From: Mariniphaga sp041684965
GTDB taxonomy: Bacteria > Bacteroidota > Bacteroidia > Bacteroidales > Prolixibacteraceae
Assembly (NCBI GenBank): GCA_041684965.1
Contig: JAWLGR010000016.1
Coordinates: 53,830-117,829, forward strand
Direction: 5' to 3'
Length of the DNA stretch: 64,000 bases
Shown: positions 25,216 through 33,764 of the stretch, in pieces
How the letters are laid out: each line of letters opens with the position of its first letter
Numbering within the stretch: the first letter of the stretch is position 1
The notes under the pieces: model-generated
What the model was told of the DNA's origin: nothing
Database searches by the model: none
What the model saw: only the letters and a program-made list of their open reading frames with translations
Program-made: the position numbers and the translations under genes

Positions 25216-27987
25216 ATGTCAGACAACAACCGGAATAAACTTTTTTTAGTCGATGCCTATGCATTGATTTACCGAAGCTATTATGCATTCATTCGCAATC
25301 CGCAGTTTAACTCAAAAGGGGTAAATACTTCCGCTATGCTGGGTTTTACAAATTCACTGGTTCAATTGCTGGAGACAGAAAATCCTCAATACATTGGGGT
25401 GGTATTTGATGTTTCAGCACCCACTTTCAGGCACACTATGTTTAAAGACTATAAGGCAAAACGCGAAGTAATGCCGGAAGATTTACGCACTTCTATCCCT
25501 TATATCCGGAATATCATTGAGGCTTTTAACATCCCGATTATTGAATTAGAAGGATATGAAGCCGATGATGTAATAGGCACACTGGCCCAAAAAGCTAAAG
25601 CTGAAGGTTTTGACATTTATATGATGACTCCTGATAAAGATTATGCACAATTAGTGGAACCCAATGTGCGGATGTATAAACCTGCCAGACAGGGCGGTGC
25701 CGCTGAAGTTTGGGGCCCTGAGGAGGTGAAAAAAAATTTCGGAATTGGAAGTACCCGGCAAATGATTGACCTGTTGGGATTGATGGGGGATGCCTCAGAT
25801 AACATTCCCGGGTGTCCGGGAGTTGGGCCTAAAACAGCCCAAAAGCTTATATCTGAATTTGGAAGTATTGAAGGACTCTATGAGAATCTGGATAATATTA
25901 AAGGTAAACTTAGGGATAACCTTTTGGAAAATAAGGAATTGGTAATGCTTTCAAAAAAGCTGGTGACCATCATCTGTGATGTTCCCATCGAATTTGATAA
26001 AAAAAGCCTCACCAGGGAGGAAATAAATAAAGAAGCATTAAAAGCTGTGTTTGATGATCTTGAGTTCAGAAGCCTCACCAAACGCCTCAATCTGGAAGCG
26101 GTTAAGCCAGCAGGTGCTTTACAGCAGTCGCTGTTTGGTGAAGATATTGCAGTACAGGCGTCCGTGCCTGTTAAACTAAATATTGAAGCCGTCCCTCATC
26201 AGTATTACCTGGTGGAAAATGAAATGCAACGTGCCAGCTTAAGAGCAGAATTATCAGTCAGTGATGCATTTTGTTTCGATACGGAAACTACAGGATTAAA
26301 TGCCCTTACCTGCGAAATTGTATGCCTTTCTTTTGCTTTTCGTAAACACGAGGCTTATTGTGTAACTTTACCTTCCAACCGGGAGGAAGCGCAAAAAATA
26401 CTGGAAGAGTTCAAGGAAGTATTTTCGGACGAAAAGGTTATGAAGATCGGGCAGAACATGAAGTACGATCTGCTGGTTCTCGGGAATTATGGAATAGAAG
26501 TCGAAGGTAAACTTTATGATACCATGCTGGCGCATTATCTTATACAGCCTGAACAAAAACACAACCTCGACCATCTCTGTAATGTCTACCTGAATTACGA
26601 AAAACTGACAACTGAAAGCCTTATTGGTAAAAAGGGAAGTGGTCAGCTAAGCATGCGTTCGGTGCCGATTGATAAGTTGTGCGATTATGCCTGCGAAGAT
26701 GCCGACCTTACGCTTCAATTAAAAGATGTGTTGGATGGGGAGCTGGATAAATTTGAAATGCGCGGGTTGTTTGAATCGGTTGAAATGCCACTTGTGCCGG
26801 TGCTGGTTCATATGGAACAGGCAGGAGTCAGGCTTGATTCAAAGGTACTGCATGATTATGCCCATGTGCTGAGAGCACAAATCATACAAATCGAGAAAGA
26901 GATCTTTGAACTGGCAGGGGAGGAGTTTAATATTTCATCTCCTAAGCAGATGGGGCCAGTTTTATTTGAGAAACTGGCCATCGATACCAATGCCCGGAAA
27001 ACCAAAACCAGGCAATATTCCACCTCGGAAGAAGTGCTGGTGAAGCTTGCTGATAAACACCCTATCGTAAATAAAATCCTTGAATACAGGGGATTAAAAA
27101 AACTTTTAAATACATATGTAGAGGCATTGCCACTTCTGGTAAACAAAAGAACAGGAAAATTACATTCCTCATTCAATCAGGCCATCACAGCAACCGGCCG
27201 GTTAAGTTCCATAAACCCCAATATCCAGAACATCCCGATCAGAGACGAAAGCGGACGGGAGATCCGCAGGGCATTTGTTCCCTCCAATGAGCATCATTTA
27301 TTTCTGTCAGCCGACTACTCACAGATTGAACTGCGTATTATGGCTGCACTGAGCGGCGATGAAGAAATGATGAAGGCGTTCAGGGAAATGAAAGACATTC
27401 ATGCCATTACTGCTGCAAAAATCTACAAGGTGACTGAAGAAGAAGTTACACCGGATATGCGGCGTAAAGCAAAGACCGCCAATTTCGGTATCATTTACGG
27501 CATATCAGCTTTCGGGCTGTCGCAAAGGCTTAATATTCCAAGGTCAGAAGCAAAGGAATTAATTGACGGTTATTTTGAAAACTTCCCAAAAATTAAAGCA
27601 TTCATGGACAATCAAATAGAATTGGCCAGAAAGAACGGATATGTGCAAACAATTAAAGGACGGAAACGTTATTTAAATGACATTGGCTCTGCAAATGCTG
27701 TGGTGCGCGGAATGGCAGAACGAAATGCCATCAACGCACCCATACAGGGTTCAGCTGCCGATATCATTAAAGTGGCAATGATAAATATTTATGAAAAGTT
27801 CAGAACAGAAAATTTAAAGTCGAAAATGATATTGCAGGTACATGATGAACTGAATTTTGATGTGTTATTGCCGGAATTGGAACGAGTGAAAGAAATTGTT
27901 AAAAATGAAATGGAACATGCAGTGGAGTTGGAAGTGCCGCTGACTGTTGAAATGAATGCAGCATCAAACTGGCTGGACGCACATTGA
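25216..27987 (+). CDS. polA: DNA polymerase I
   Basis: PolA fills gaps and removes RNA primers during replication and repair. The 923 residues carry all three domains: a 5'-3' exonuclease (about 1-290, LFLVDAYALIYRSYYAF and EGYEADDVIGTLA), a 3'-5' proofreading exonuclease (about 330-510) with intact acidic motifs FDTETTGLN and YACEDADLTL, and the polymerase domain (about 560-923) with SADYSQIELRIMA, the O-helix RRKAKTANFGIIYG and the VHDELNFDV motif. Proofreading thus appears active, unlike in many Gram-positive PolA proteins. It is divergent from trpS and followed four bases later by a small antitoxin-like ORF. Confidence 0.97.
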   Translation: MSDNNRNKLFLVDAYALIYRSYYAFIRNPQFNSKGVNTSAMLGFTNSLVQLLETENPQYIGVVFDVSAPTFRHTMFKDYKAKREVMPEDLRTSIPYIRNIIEAFNIPIIELEGYEADDVIGTLAQKAKAEGFDIYMMTPDKDYAQLVEPNVRMYKPARQGGAAEVWGPEEVKKNFGIGSTRQMIDLLGLMGDASDNIPGCPGVGPKTAQKLISEFGSIEGLYENLDNIKGKLRDNLLENKELVMLSKKLVTIICDVPIEFDKKSLTREEINKEALKAVFDDLEFRSLTKRLNLEAVKPAGALQQSLFGEDIAVQASVPVKLNIEAVPHQYYLVENEMQRASLRAELSVSDAFCFDTETTGLNALTCEIVCLSFAFRKHEAYCVTLPSNREEAQKILEEFKEVFSDEKVMKIGQNMKYDLLVLGNYGIEVEGKLYDTMLAHYLIQPEQKHNLDHLCNVYLNYEKLTTESLIGKKGSGQLSMRSVPIDKLCDYACEDADLTLQLKDVLDGELDKFEMRGLFESVEMPLVPVLVHMEQAGVRLDSKVLHDYAHVLRAQIIQIEKEIFELAGEEFNISSPKQMGPVLFEKLAIDTNARKTKTRQYSTSEEVLVKLADKHPIVNKILEYRGLKKLLNTYVEALPLLVNKRTGKLHSSFNQAITATGRLSSINPNIQNIPIRDESGREIRRAFVPSNEHHLFLSADYSQIELRIMAALSGDEEMMKAFREMKDIHAITAAKIYKVTEEEVTPDMRRKAKTANFGIIYGISAFGLSQRLNIPRSEAKELIDGYFENFPKIKAFMDNQIELARKNGYVQTIKGRKRYLNDIGSANAVVRGMAERNAINAPIQGSAADIIKVAMINIYEKFRTENLKSKMILQVHDELNFDVLLPELERVKEIVKNEMEHAVELEVPLTVEMNAASNWLDAH

Positions 27988-27991
27988 TACT

Positions 27992-28156
27992 ATGCAAAGA
28001 ATTATTGAAATACATACCGAAGAAGATTACCGCGATGCACTTTTGCGATTTATAGATTTATGTGAATCACAAAAAACGGATGAAGATCTTAAAGAATTGC
28101 TTTGGTTAACCAAGCAAATGGAGAGATATGAATTAAAAAATTGCGGTTCAAATTAG
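27992..28156 (+). CDS. Small protein resembling the N-terminal part of HigA/Xre-type antitoxins, no HTH
   Basis: A 54-residue ORF starting four bases after the polA stop. Its sequence (IIEIHTEEDYRDALLRFIDL then LLWLTKQMERYEL) resembles the N-terminal region that precedes the helix-turn-helix in HigA-like antitoxins, where a TEEDYxxAL element is followed by an ExYE helix. The DNA-binding domain and any toxin gene are missing. It may be a decayed antitoxin fragment, an orphan regulator, or an unrelated small protein. The assignment rests on motif memory only. Confidence 0.5.
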   Translation: MQRIIEIHTEEDYRDALLRFIDLCESQKTDEDLKELLWLTKQMERYELKNCGSN

Positions 28157-28206
28157 GCCGTTGGAACATTCATTTTAAATTTAAGTGTTTTGGAATACTT
28201 TTTTGC

Positions 28207-28728
28207 CTAATCAAATAATCTTTGAAAATGATTTTCCAGGTGATTCCGCTTAGCGGAACGGAATTCATCGGGAGTCCCGTGTTTTAATACCTCAACCAGG
28301 CCCTGATGCGATACATGTTTTTTCTTATGAATGGGCTTATTTATAATTCCGCTGTCATATATATAATTAAATACAGGTATTAGTATTTGCTGGAATTCCC
28401 TGAGGGTATTGTTTTTGGTAATTTCGTAGAGTTTGCAGTGAAACTTAATTTCATGTTCCCTGTCAAACAACACATCATCCGACTTTTTAGGTTCATTGTC
28501 AATTATTTGTTCCAGTTCCCTTATGTCTTCAGGGGTAATGTGCTGAAAAATCAAATCGGCCATGCCAATTTCTATAACCAGGTGTAATTCAACATTGTCA
28601 TTAAGGGTTGCATTATCCAGGATGTGTTTGCTTAACAGGTTTGACGAATCCTGGATTTTTATAAAGGTGTCCTTATGTTTTACAGATTCAAATAATTCTT
28701 CTGGCTGTAAAGGCAAACAGGCTATCAT
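28207..28728 (-). pseudogene. FCD-domain fragment of a GntR/FadR-family regulator, HTH missing
   Basis: A 173-residue frame that covers the ligand-binding FCD domain of FadR-subfamily GntR regulators: the helix VELHLVIEIGMADLIFQHIT (the R/E-LE-x-A-A region), EHEIKFHCKLYEITKN (the D-x3-FH segment) and the last helix RSAKRNHLENHFQRL. The winged helix-turn-helix that should precede it (about 70 residues) is absent: a TGA stands three codons upstream and I find no GntR-type HTH in any frame up to 28925. It is divergent from the sialic-acid operon, and FCD-type regulators (NanR) control such operons elsewhere, so this is probably a truncated former regulator; a ligand-binding-only protein is the alternative. 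Confidence 0.7.
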
Positions 28729-28795
28729 CCATATGGATCAAGTCATACCGGCAAAAAGTAATATGGAGTAATTATAATAAGAAATAGAGGATTTG

Positions 28796-28819
28796 GAAGC
28801 TGTTTTTGACAACAGCTTC
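28796..28819. repeat. Perfect 9-bp inverted repeat upstream of the sialidase operon
   Basis: GAAGCTGTT (28796-28804) and AACAGCTTC (28811-28819) are exact complements with a six-base spacer TTTGAC. It lies between the divergent FCD fragment and the sialidase gene, 107 bases before the sialidase ATG. No T-run follows, so an operator or leader hairpin is more likely than a terminator. Confidence 0.55.
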
Positions 28820-28925
28820 TGGACCCTGTTATCTTTTCTGGTCCCTGCCCTCTGATCTTTCGTCTTTTAATACATTGATAAAAAAGATACATTTACATGT
28901 TCAACAATCTAATATTTTAGGTACA

Positions 28926-30557
28926 ATGAAATTACATTTTATATTTCTGAATGTATTGATTCTTTCTTTAATCTTCAGTTGTTCTGTAAGCAGGAAAATT
29001 GATAACGACAGGATCGGTAATGCAGAATTTTCGCAGGCACGGGTTCCATTATTTATGGAGCGTGCTAATAAAGAACTGATGACTGTTACCTTTGATGTTG
29101 CTTCAGATGACAAGCCAGTTACCCTTAAATCGGTGGAAGTTAAACTCAGGGAGGGATACGATATGAGTGGCATTGCTTCGTTTACCGTTCATCATTCTGC
29201 ATCTGCTTCTTCCGGTCAGATGGAAGTTATTGGCAATACTTCATTAAGAAGAGGAGCAGCACGGCTTGCAACAAAAAAAGATCTTAAACCGGGAACTCAT
29301 TTATTTCAGTTTGATGCAGTATTGAACGAAAACCCGGATATGCTTTCCCGCTTTCAGGTGGAAAAACTTACACTTCATTTTACAAACCATAAGAAGGTGG
29401 AGCTTGAACCCGGAAGCGGCTTTACATACAGAATTGCGAACGTGGTGCGTGCTGCCGGACAGGATAATTGCGATACATACCGGATCCCTGGTATGGTCAC
29501 CACCAACAGCGGTACGTTGATGGCGGTTTATGACAACCGTTACAACAACAGTAAGGATTTACAGGAGGATATAGATGTTGGATTGAGCCGCAGCACCGAT
29601 GGCGGACAAACCTGGGAACCCATGCGTGTGATCATGGATATGGGGGAATGGGGTGGCCGGCCGGAAAGATTAAACGGGATTGGAGACCCGGCTGTTTTAT
29701 ACGACCATACGAGAAATACAATATGGGTTGCAGGTTTATGGGTTAGCGGATTTTCGGAAAAAGACATGCTCTGGTGGACCTCTCAACCGGGGATGCGTCC
29801 GGATGAAACCGGTCAGTTTGTGCTTGTAAAAAGTACAGATGACGGACTTACCTGGTCGGATCCTATAAATATTACGGGTCATATAAAAGACCCCCAATGG
29901 CAGTTGATGTTCCAGGGTCCGGGTATGGGGATTACCTTAGATGACGGCACTCTGGTTTTTCCGGCACAGTTTAAAGCCGACATAGGGGAAAAGGCACTGG
30001 ACGGTGGACAATATACCGCCCATTCAACTTTGGTTTACAGCAAAGACAATGGGGAGACATGGCACATCGGAACGGGTGCGAAGCCAAATACCACCGAAGC
30101 ACAGGTGGTGCAGCTCACTGATGGCAGCCTGATGCTGAATATGCGTGACGACCTGAACCGGAAAGTTAAAGATAAAACCAACGGCAGAGCTGTAGCGGTA
30201 ACATCTGATTTTGGCCAAAGCTGGACAGTGCATCCATCTTCAAATTCAGCCTTGCCTGAACCAAATTGTATGGCCAGCATTATCTCTGCTGGTATGGATT
30301 TACAAGGATTAAAGCAGCGGGTGCTTCTGTTTTCCAACCCTGCTGATAAGCACTCGAGGATTAATTTGACGATTAAGGCAAGTTTTGATGAAGGGCATAC
30401 ATGGCCGGAAGAATATCATGTTTTGCTGAATGAAAATCAGGGTTTTGGCTATTCCTGCCTGACTATGGCCGATGAACATACTGTTGGAATTTTATATGAA
30501 GGGGTCAAGGAGCTTTACTTTCAAAAGATTCCATTAAATGAAATCCTGAGAAAATAA
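28926..30557 (+). CDS. Exo-alpha-sialidase (GH33), lipoprotein
   Basis: A 543-residue surface or periplasmic sialidase that removes terminal sialic acids. Lipobox IFSC puts the lipidated Cys at 19. An N-terminal beta-sandwich of the bacteroidal sialidase type (about 40-165) precedes the six-bladed propeller, which starts with the YRIPG arginine motif near residue 184 followed by GTLMAVYDNRY. At least four Asp boxes are seen (STDGGQTW, STDDGLTW, SKDNGETW, TSDFGQSW) and a fifth variant (FDEGHTW). The tail GYSCLTM and GILYEG holds the catalytic-region tyrosine. The ATG at 28926 starts the lipoprotein signal. It opens the sialic-acid operon. Confidence 0.93.
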   Translation: MKLHFIFLNVLILSLIFSCSVSRKIDNDRIGNAEFSQARVPLFMERANKELMTVTFDVASDDKPVTLKSVEVKLREGYDMSGIASFTVHHSASASSGQMEVIGNTSLRRGAARLATKKDLKPGTHLFQFDAVLNENPDMLSRFQVEKLTLHFTNHKKVELEPGSGFTYRIANVVRAAGQDNCDTYRIPGMVTTNSGTLMAVYDNRYNNSKDLQEDIDVGLSRSTDGGQTWEPMRVIMDMGEWGGRPERLNGIGDPAVLYDHTRNTIWVAGLWVSGFSEKDMLWWTSQPGMRPDETGQFVLVKSTDDGLTWSDPINITGHIKDPQWQLMFQGPGMGITLDDGTLVFPAQFKADIGEKALDGGQYTAHSTLVYSKDNGETWHIGTGAKPNTTEAQVVQLTDGSLMLNMRDDLNRKVKDKTNGRAVAVTSDFGQSWTVHPSSNSALPEPNCMASIISAGMDLQGLKQRVLLFSNPADKHSRINLTIKASFDEGHTWPEEYHVLLNENQGFGYSCLTMADEHTVGILYEGVKELYFQKIPLNEILRK

Positions 30558-30572
30558 ATCAAAGTGTCTGGA

Positions 30573-30878
30573 ATGCCAAAATACGGGAGTTTATATTTTT
30601 TCGTTGTTGCTGCATTATTGATGATTGGTTGCAGCGGACAAAATGACTACCAGCCTGCATTAATACCCATGCAGCAGGAAATAATCTGGAACAACGAGCA
30701 ATACGATTTGGCTGGTAGCAGTCTGACTATTGTCCGACGCATTATAGAATATTTGCCGGGAGTTAAGCTGAACAGGCAGGAAGCATATATTTTGGTGGTT
30801 ACCAATTACTCAGCGATCCTTTCTGCATTGACGACAACAGGTCTGCCCCATGGCATGAAAACGCCAGATGCACCTTAG
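30573..30878 (+). pseudogene. Remnant of a GH20 beta-N-acetylhexosaminidase (N-terminal part only)
   Basis: A frame of 101 codons with a lipoprotein signal (LLMIGC) followed by ALIPMQQEIIWNNEQYDLAG, the usual start of the GH20b domain of Bacteroidota hexosaminidases. It then jumps to QEAYILVVTNYSAILSALTT, which matches the EAYxL...I.A element that normally lies about 60 or more residues further on, and ends at GLPHGMKTPDAP where GH20 has a G-x-x-G-x-QTL segment. No catalytic TIM barrel follows. Internal and 3' deletions in a former hexosaminidase gene explain this best. It sits 15 bases after the sialidase stop, inside the operon, and may still be transcribed. Confidence 0.75.
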
Positions 30879-30903
30879 AAAAAATTGAATAAAATATAAT
30901 TAT

Positions 30904-31575
30904 ATGAAACTGCTTAAAATTGCACCACTAATATTTTTTTTGATAAGCCAGTTATACAATATGCCGGTTTCAGGCCAGGAAAATTTCAGGTCAACCTATT
31001 ACGAGCAGCGCAGGACATTATTTGAAAGCTTGCCTGATAATAAAAGGGAAATCATATTCCTGGGGAACAGCATTACTGATGGAGGAGAATGGTCGGAGCT
31101 TTTCCGAAACAAGAGGATTAAAAACAGGGGGATAAGCGGTGATGTTACTGAAGGTGTTCTTTTTCGTCTGGATGAAGTTACCAATTCAAAACCGTCAAAA
31201 GTATTCCTGCTGATAGGAATTAATGACCTGGCGCGTAGTGTTGCCAAAGAAACAGTCTTTAATAACATTTGTCGGATTGCCGGTGAAATTGAAGAACGCT
31301 CACCAAAAACCAAAATATATATTCAAAGCATTTTGCCTGTAAATCCGGCTTTTGGAAAATTTGAAGGGCATTGCTCCAAAACAGAGGAAGTCATCTGGAT
31401 CAACGAAAAGCTGGATGCATTTTGTTCCCAATCAAAAATTCAGTTTGTTGATTTGTTTTCCCACTTGAAGAACGATGATGACAACTTCATGAATCCATTG
31501 TTTACTAACGACGGATTGCACCTGACCGGGCAAGGGTATATGGTATGGGCGGATGTTATACGACCCTTTTTATAA
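30904..31575 (+). CDS. Exported SGNH/GDSL esterase, probable sialate O-acetylesterase
   Basis: A 223-residue exported esterase. A signal peptide (about 1-24, ending PVSGQ) precedes the SGNH core: block I FLGNSITDGG with the nucleophile Ser56, block II GISGD, block III LIGINDLAR, and block V NDGLHLTGQGY with catalytic Asp and His near the C-terminus. This subgroup is related to platelet-activating-factor acetylhydrolase-like proteins, which in Bacteroidota PULs remove acetyl groups from sugars. Between a sialidase and a sialic-acid lyase, an O-acetyl-sialic acid esterase (NanS-like) is the natural reading, though specificity is inferred from context. Confidence 0.82.
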   Translation: MKLLKIAPLIFFLISQLYNMPVSGQENFRSTYYEQRRTLFESLPDNKREIIFLGNSITDGGEWSELFRNKRIKNRGISGDVTEGVLFRLDEVTNSKPSKVFLLIGINDLARSVAKETVFNNICRIAGEIEERSPKTKIYIQSILPVNPAFGKFEGHCSKTEEVIWINEKLDAFCSQSKIQFVDLFSHLKNDDDNFMNPLFTNDGLHLTGQGYMVWADVIRPFL

Positions 31576-31637
31576 ATAAAAAATAGAAATTGGAATCAAC
31601 TTGATTATCATTCAGAAAAAAAATAAAAATAACAATT

Positions 31638-32567
31638 ATGCAAAAATTTGAAGGACTGATAGCTGCGCCGTTTGCCCCGTTTAATGAAACAGGTGCTGTA
31701 GTTTATGAGCATATAAAAACATACTATGATTTTTTGAAAGGCAATAAGGTGGTTGGAGCATTTATTAACGGATCTACCGGCGAGGGGGTATCCTTAACCC
31801 CGAAGGAACGGATGAAAATCACGGAACATTGGGTGGCTGCTGAAAGAGTTAATCCGGGAGTGAAAATAATAAATCTTATTGGAGGAACCTCATATCCCGA
31901 ATGCATTGAGCATGCCATTTATTCGGAGGAATCAGGAGCAGATGCCATTGCTGTTCTTGCACCCTATTATTTTAAACCTGCTGAGGCCGGTCCACTGGTA
32001 GAATTTTGTGCCCGAATTGCTGAATCTGTGCCAAATATGCCTGTATATTTTTACCATATCCCTGTTCTTACCGGCTCTAATGTCCCTATGTATACGTTTT
32101 TAGCAGAAGCTGCTTCAGCCATACCTAACCTGGCAGGCATAAAATATACACACGAAGATTTCATGGACTTTCAAAGCTGCATAAATTTCATGGACGCGAA
32201 ATACGATATGCTGTGGGGTCGCGATGAAAACCTTTTGCCGGCTCTGGTTCTGGGTACCCGAAGTGGTGTGGGAAGTACCTACAATTATGCTGCACCCCTT
32301 TATAACAAGTTGATAAAGGCTTTTGATGAAGGAAATTTGGTCCTCGCACGCCAGCTTCAGCAAAAAGCCATTGACATGATCAGGCTCCTGGGTAAATATG
32401 GAGGCATAGCAACCGGAAAAGCCTTTATGAAGCATTTAGGATTTAACCTGGGTGAATTCCGCCTTCCTGTAAAAAATATGAGCAGCTCTGCATACGAAAG
32501 TTTTCAAAAAGATGTACGCTCATTGAATATGGATGAGTTTTTTTCTGTTCTTTTTAAAATTAAATAA
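31638..32567 (+). CDS. nanA: N-acetylneuraminate lyase
   Basis: This cytoplasmic class I aldolase splits N-acetylneuraminate into N-acetylmannosamine and pyruvate. The 309 residues match the family. The NGSTGEG substrate loop (44-50), Tyr139 in FYHIP, and the Schiff-base Lys169 in GIKYTHED sit at positions equivalent to Tyr137 and Lys165 of the E. coli enzyme. The FYHIP and GST-GEG forms separate it from dihydrodipicolinate synthase. The epimerase gene begins one base after its stop, so the pair is translationally close. Confidence 0.93.
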   Translation: MQKFEGLIAAPFAPFNETGAVVYEHIKTYYDFLKGNKVVGAFINGSTGEGVSLTPKERMKITEHWVAAERVNPGVKIINLIGGTSYPECIEHAIYSEESGADAIAVLAPYYFKPAEAGPLVEFCARIAESVPNMPVYFYHIPVLTGSNVPMYTFLAEAASAIPNLAGIKYTHEDFMDFQSCINFMDAKYDMLWGRDENLLPALVLGTRSGVGSTYNYAAPLYNKLIKAFDEGNLVLARQLQQKAIDMIRLLGKYGGIATGKAFMKHLGFNLGEFRLPVKNMSSSAYESFQKDVRSLNMDEFFSVLFKIK

Positions 32568-32568
32568 A

Positions 32569-33729
32569 ATGGATTTTAAAAAATTGGCAAACCAATATAA
32601 AAACGAATTGCTGACCAATGTGATTCCATTCTGGGAACAGCATTCGAAAGACGAGAAACATGGAGGTTATTTTACCTGTCTCGATCGTACTGGGAAAGTA
32701 TTCGACACGGATAAATTTATCTGGTTGCAGGGAAGGGAAGTGTGGATGTTTGCGACTCTGTACAATAAGGTGGAGCAGAATCAACAATGGCTTGAAATGG
32801 CAGTACACGGTGCTGAATTTCTTGAAAAATTCGGTCATGACGGAAACCTGAACTGGTATTTTTCACTTACGCGTGAAGGCACACCGTTGGTTCAGCCTTA
32901 TAATATTTTCTCCGACTGTTTCGCCACCATGGCTTTCGGACAACTTTTCAAAGCAACCGGGAAGAAAGCATATGCACAAATAGCAAAAGATACCTTTGAG
33001 AAAATCTTAAGCCGCAGCGATAACCCCAAAGGGAAGTACAATAAACTGGTGCCTGGAACAAGGCCGCTTAAAGGATTTTCATTGCCCATGATTTTATGTA
33101 ACCTGTCGCTTGAAATCGAACATTTACTTCCAGAGAAACTGGTTAATGAAACCATTCAAAAGGTATTGCATGAAGTAATGGATGTATTTTATCAGTCCGA
33201 TTCCGGTCTAATCCTCGAAAACGTAAAACCGGATGGCAGCTTTTCAGATTCATTTGAAGGCAGGTTGTTAAATCCGGGGCATGCTATTGAAGCTATGTGG
33301 TTTATTATGGATTTGTCGGTACGCCTTCAGCGGCCTGAGCTTGCACAACAGGCTGTGGAGATTGTTTTGCGTACCCTGGAATACGGTTGGGATAAGGATT
33401 ACGACGGAATTTTTTATTTTCTTGATATCAAGGGAAATCCGCCCCAGCAACTGGAATGGGATCAGAAACTTTGGTGGGTGCATATTGAAACCCTTATCAG
33501 CCTGATAAAGGGCTATTCCCTTACTCAGGATACCAGATGCCTGGAATGGTTTAGAAAAGTTCATGATTATACATGGGCTCATTTTGCCGATCCGGATTAC
33601 AATGAATGGTTTGGTTATCTTAACCGGCAGGGAGAAATCCTGTTGCCTTTAAAAGGGGGAAAATGGAAAGGATGTTTTCATGTTCCAAGAGGGTTGTTTC
33701 AGGTATGGAAAGCATTGGAAGCATTGTGA
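32569..33729 (+). CDS. N-acylglucosamine 2-epimerase (AGE family)
   Basis: A 386-residue (alpha/alpha)6-barrel epimerase that would convert N-acetylmannosamine to N-acetylglucosamine. Seen are the opening FWEQHSKDEKHGGYFTCLDR, KFIWLQGREVWMFATLYN with the conserved Arg, LLNPGHAIEAMWFIMDL with the catalytic-type His, and KLWWVHIETLISL with the second His. In Bacteroides the equivalent step of sialic-acid catabolism is done by an AGE-type epimerase rather than the unrelated phosphate-dependent NanE of E. coli, which fits its place after nanA. The ATG at 32569 follows the nanA TAA by one base; the GlcNAc kinase expected next (RokA type) is not in the window. Confidence 0.9.
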   Translation: MDFKKLANQYKNELLTNVIPFWEQHSKDEKHGGYFTCLDRTGKVFDTDKFIWLQGREVWMFATLYNKVEQNQQWLEMAVHGAEFLEKFGHDGNLNWYFSLTREGTPLVQPYNIFSDCFATMAFGQLFKATGKKAYAQIAKDTFEKILSRSDNPKGKYNKLVPGTRPLKGFSLPMILCNLSLEIEHLLPEKLVNETIQKVLHEVMDVFYQSDSGLILENVKPDGSFSDSFEGRLLNPGHAIEAMWFIMDLSVRLQRPELAQQAVEIVLRTLEYGWDKDYDGIFYFLDIKGNPPQQLEWDQKLWWVHIETLISLIKGYSLTQDTRCLEWFRKVHDYTWAHFADPDYNEWFGYLNRQGEILLPLKGGKWKGCFHVPRGLFQVWKALEAL

Positions 33730-33764
33730 TAATCAGATAAAAGAATTTTTTCAAAGCGGGTGGG

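Noticed and set aside
28729..28925. A hidden GntR helix-turn-helix joined by frameshift to the FCD fragment
   Set aside because: I read all three minus-strand frames upstream and found no HTH-like segment; stops are frequent.
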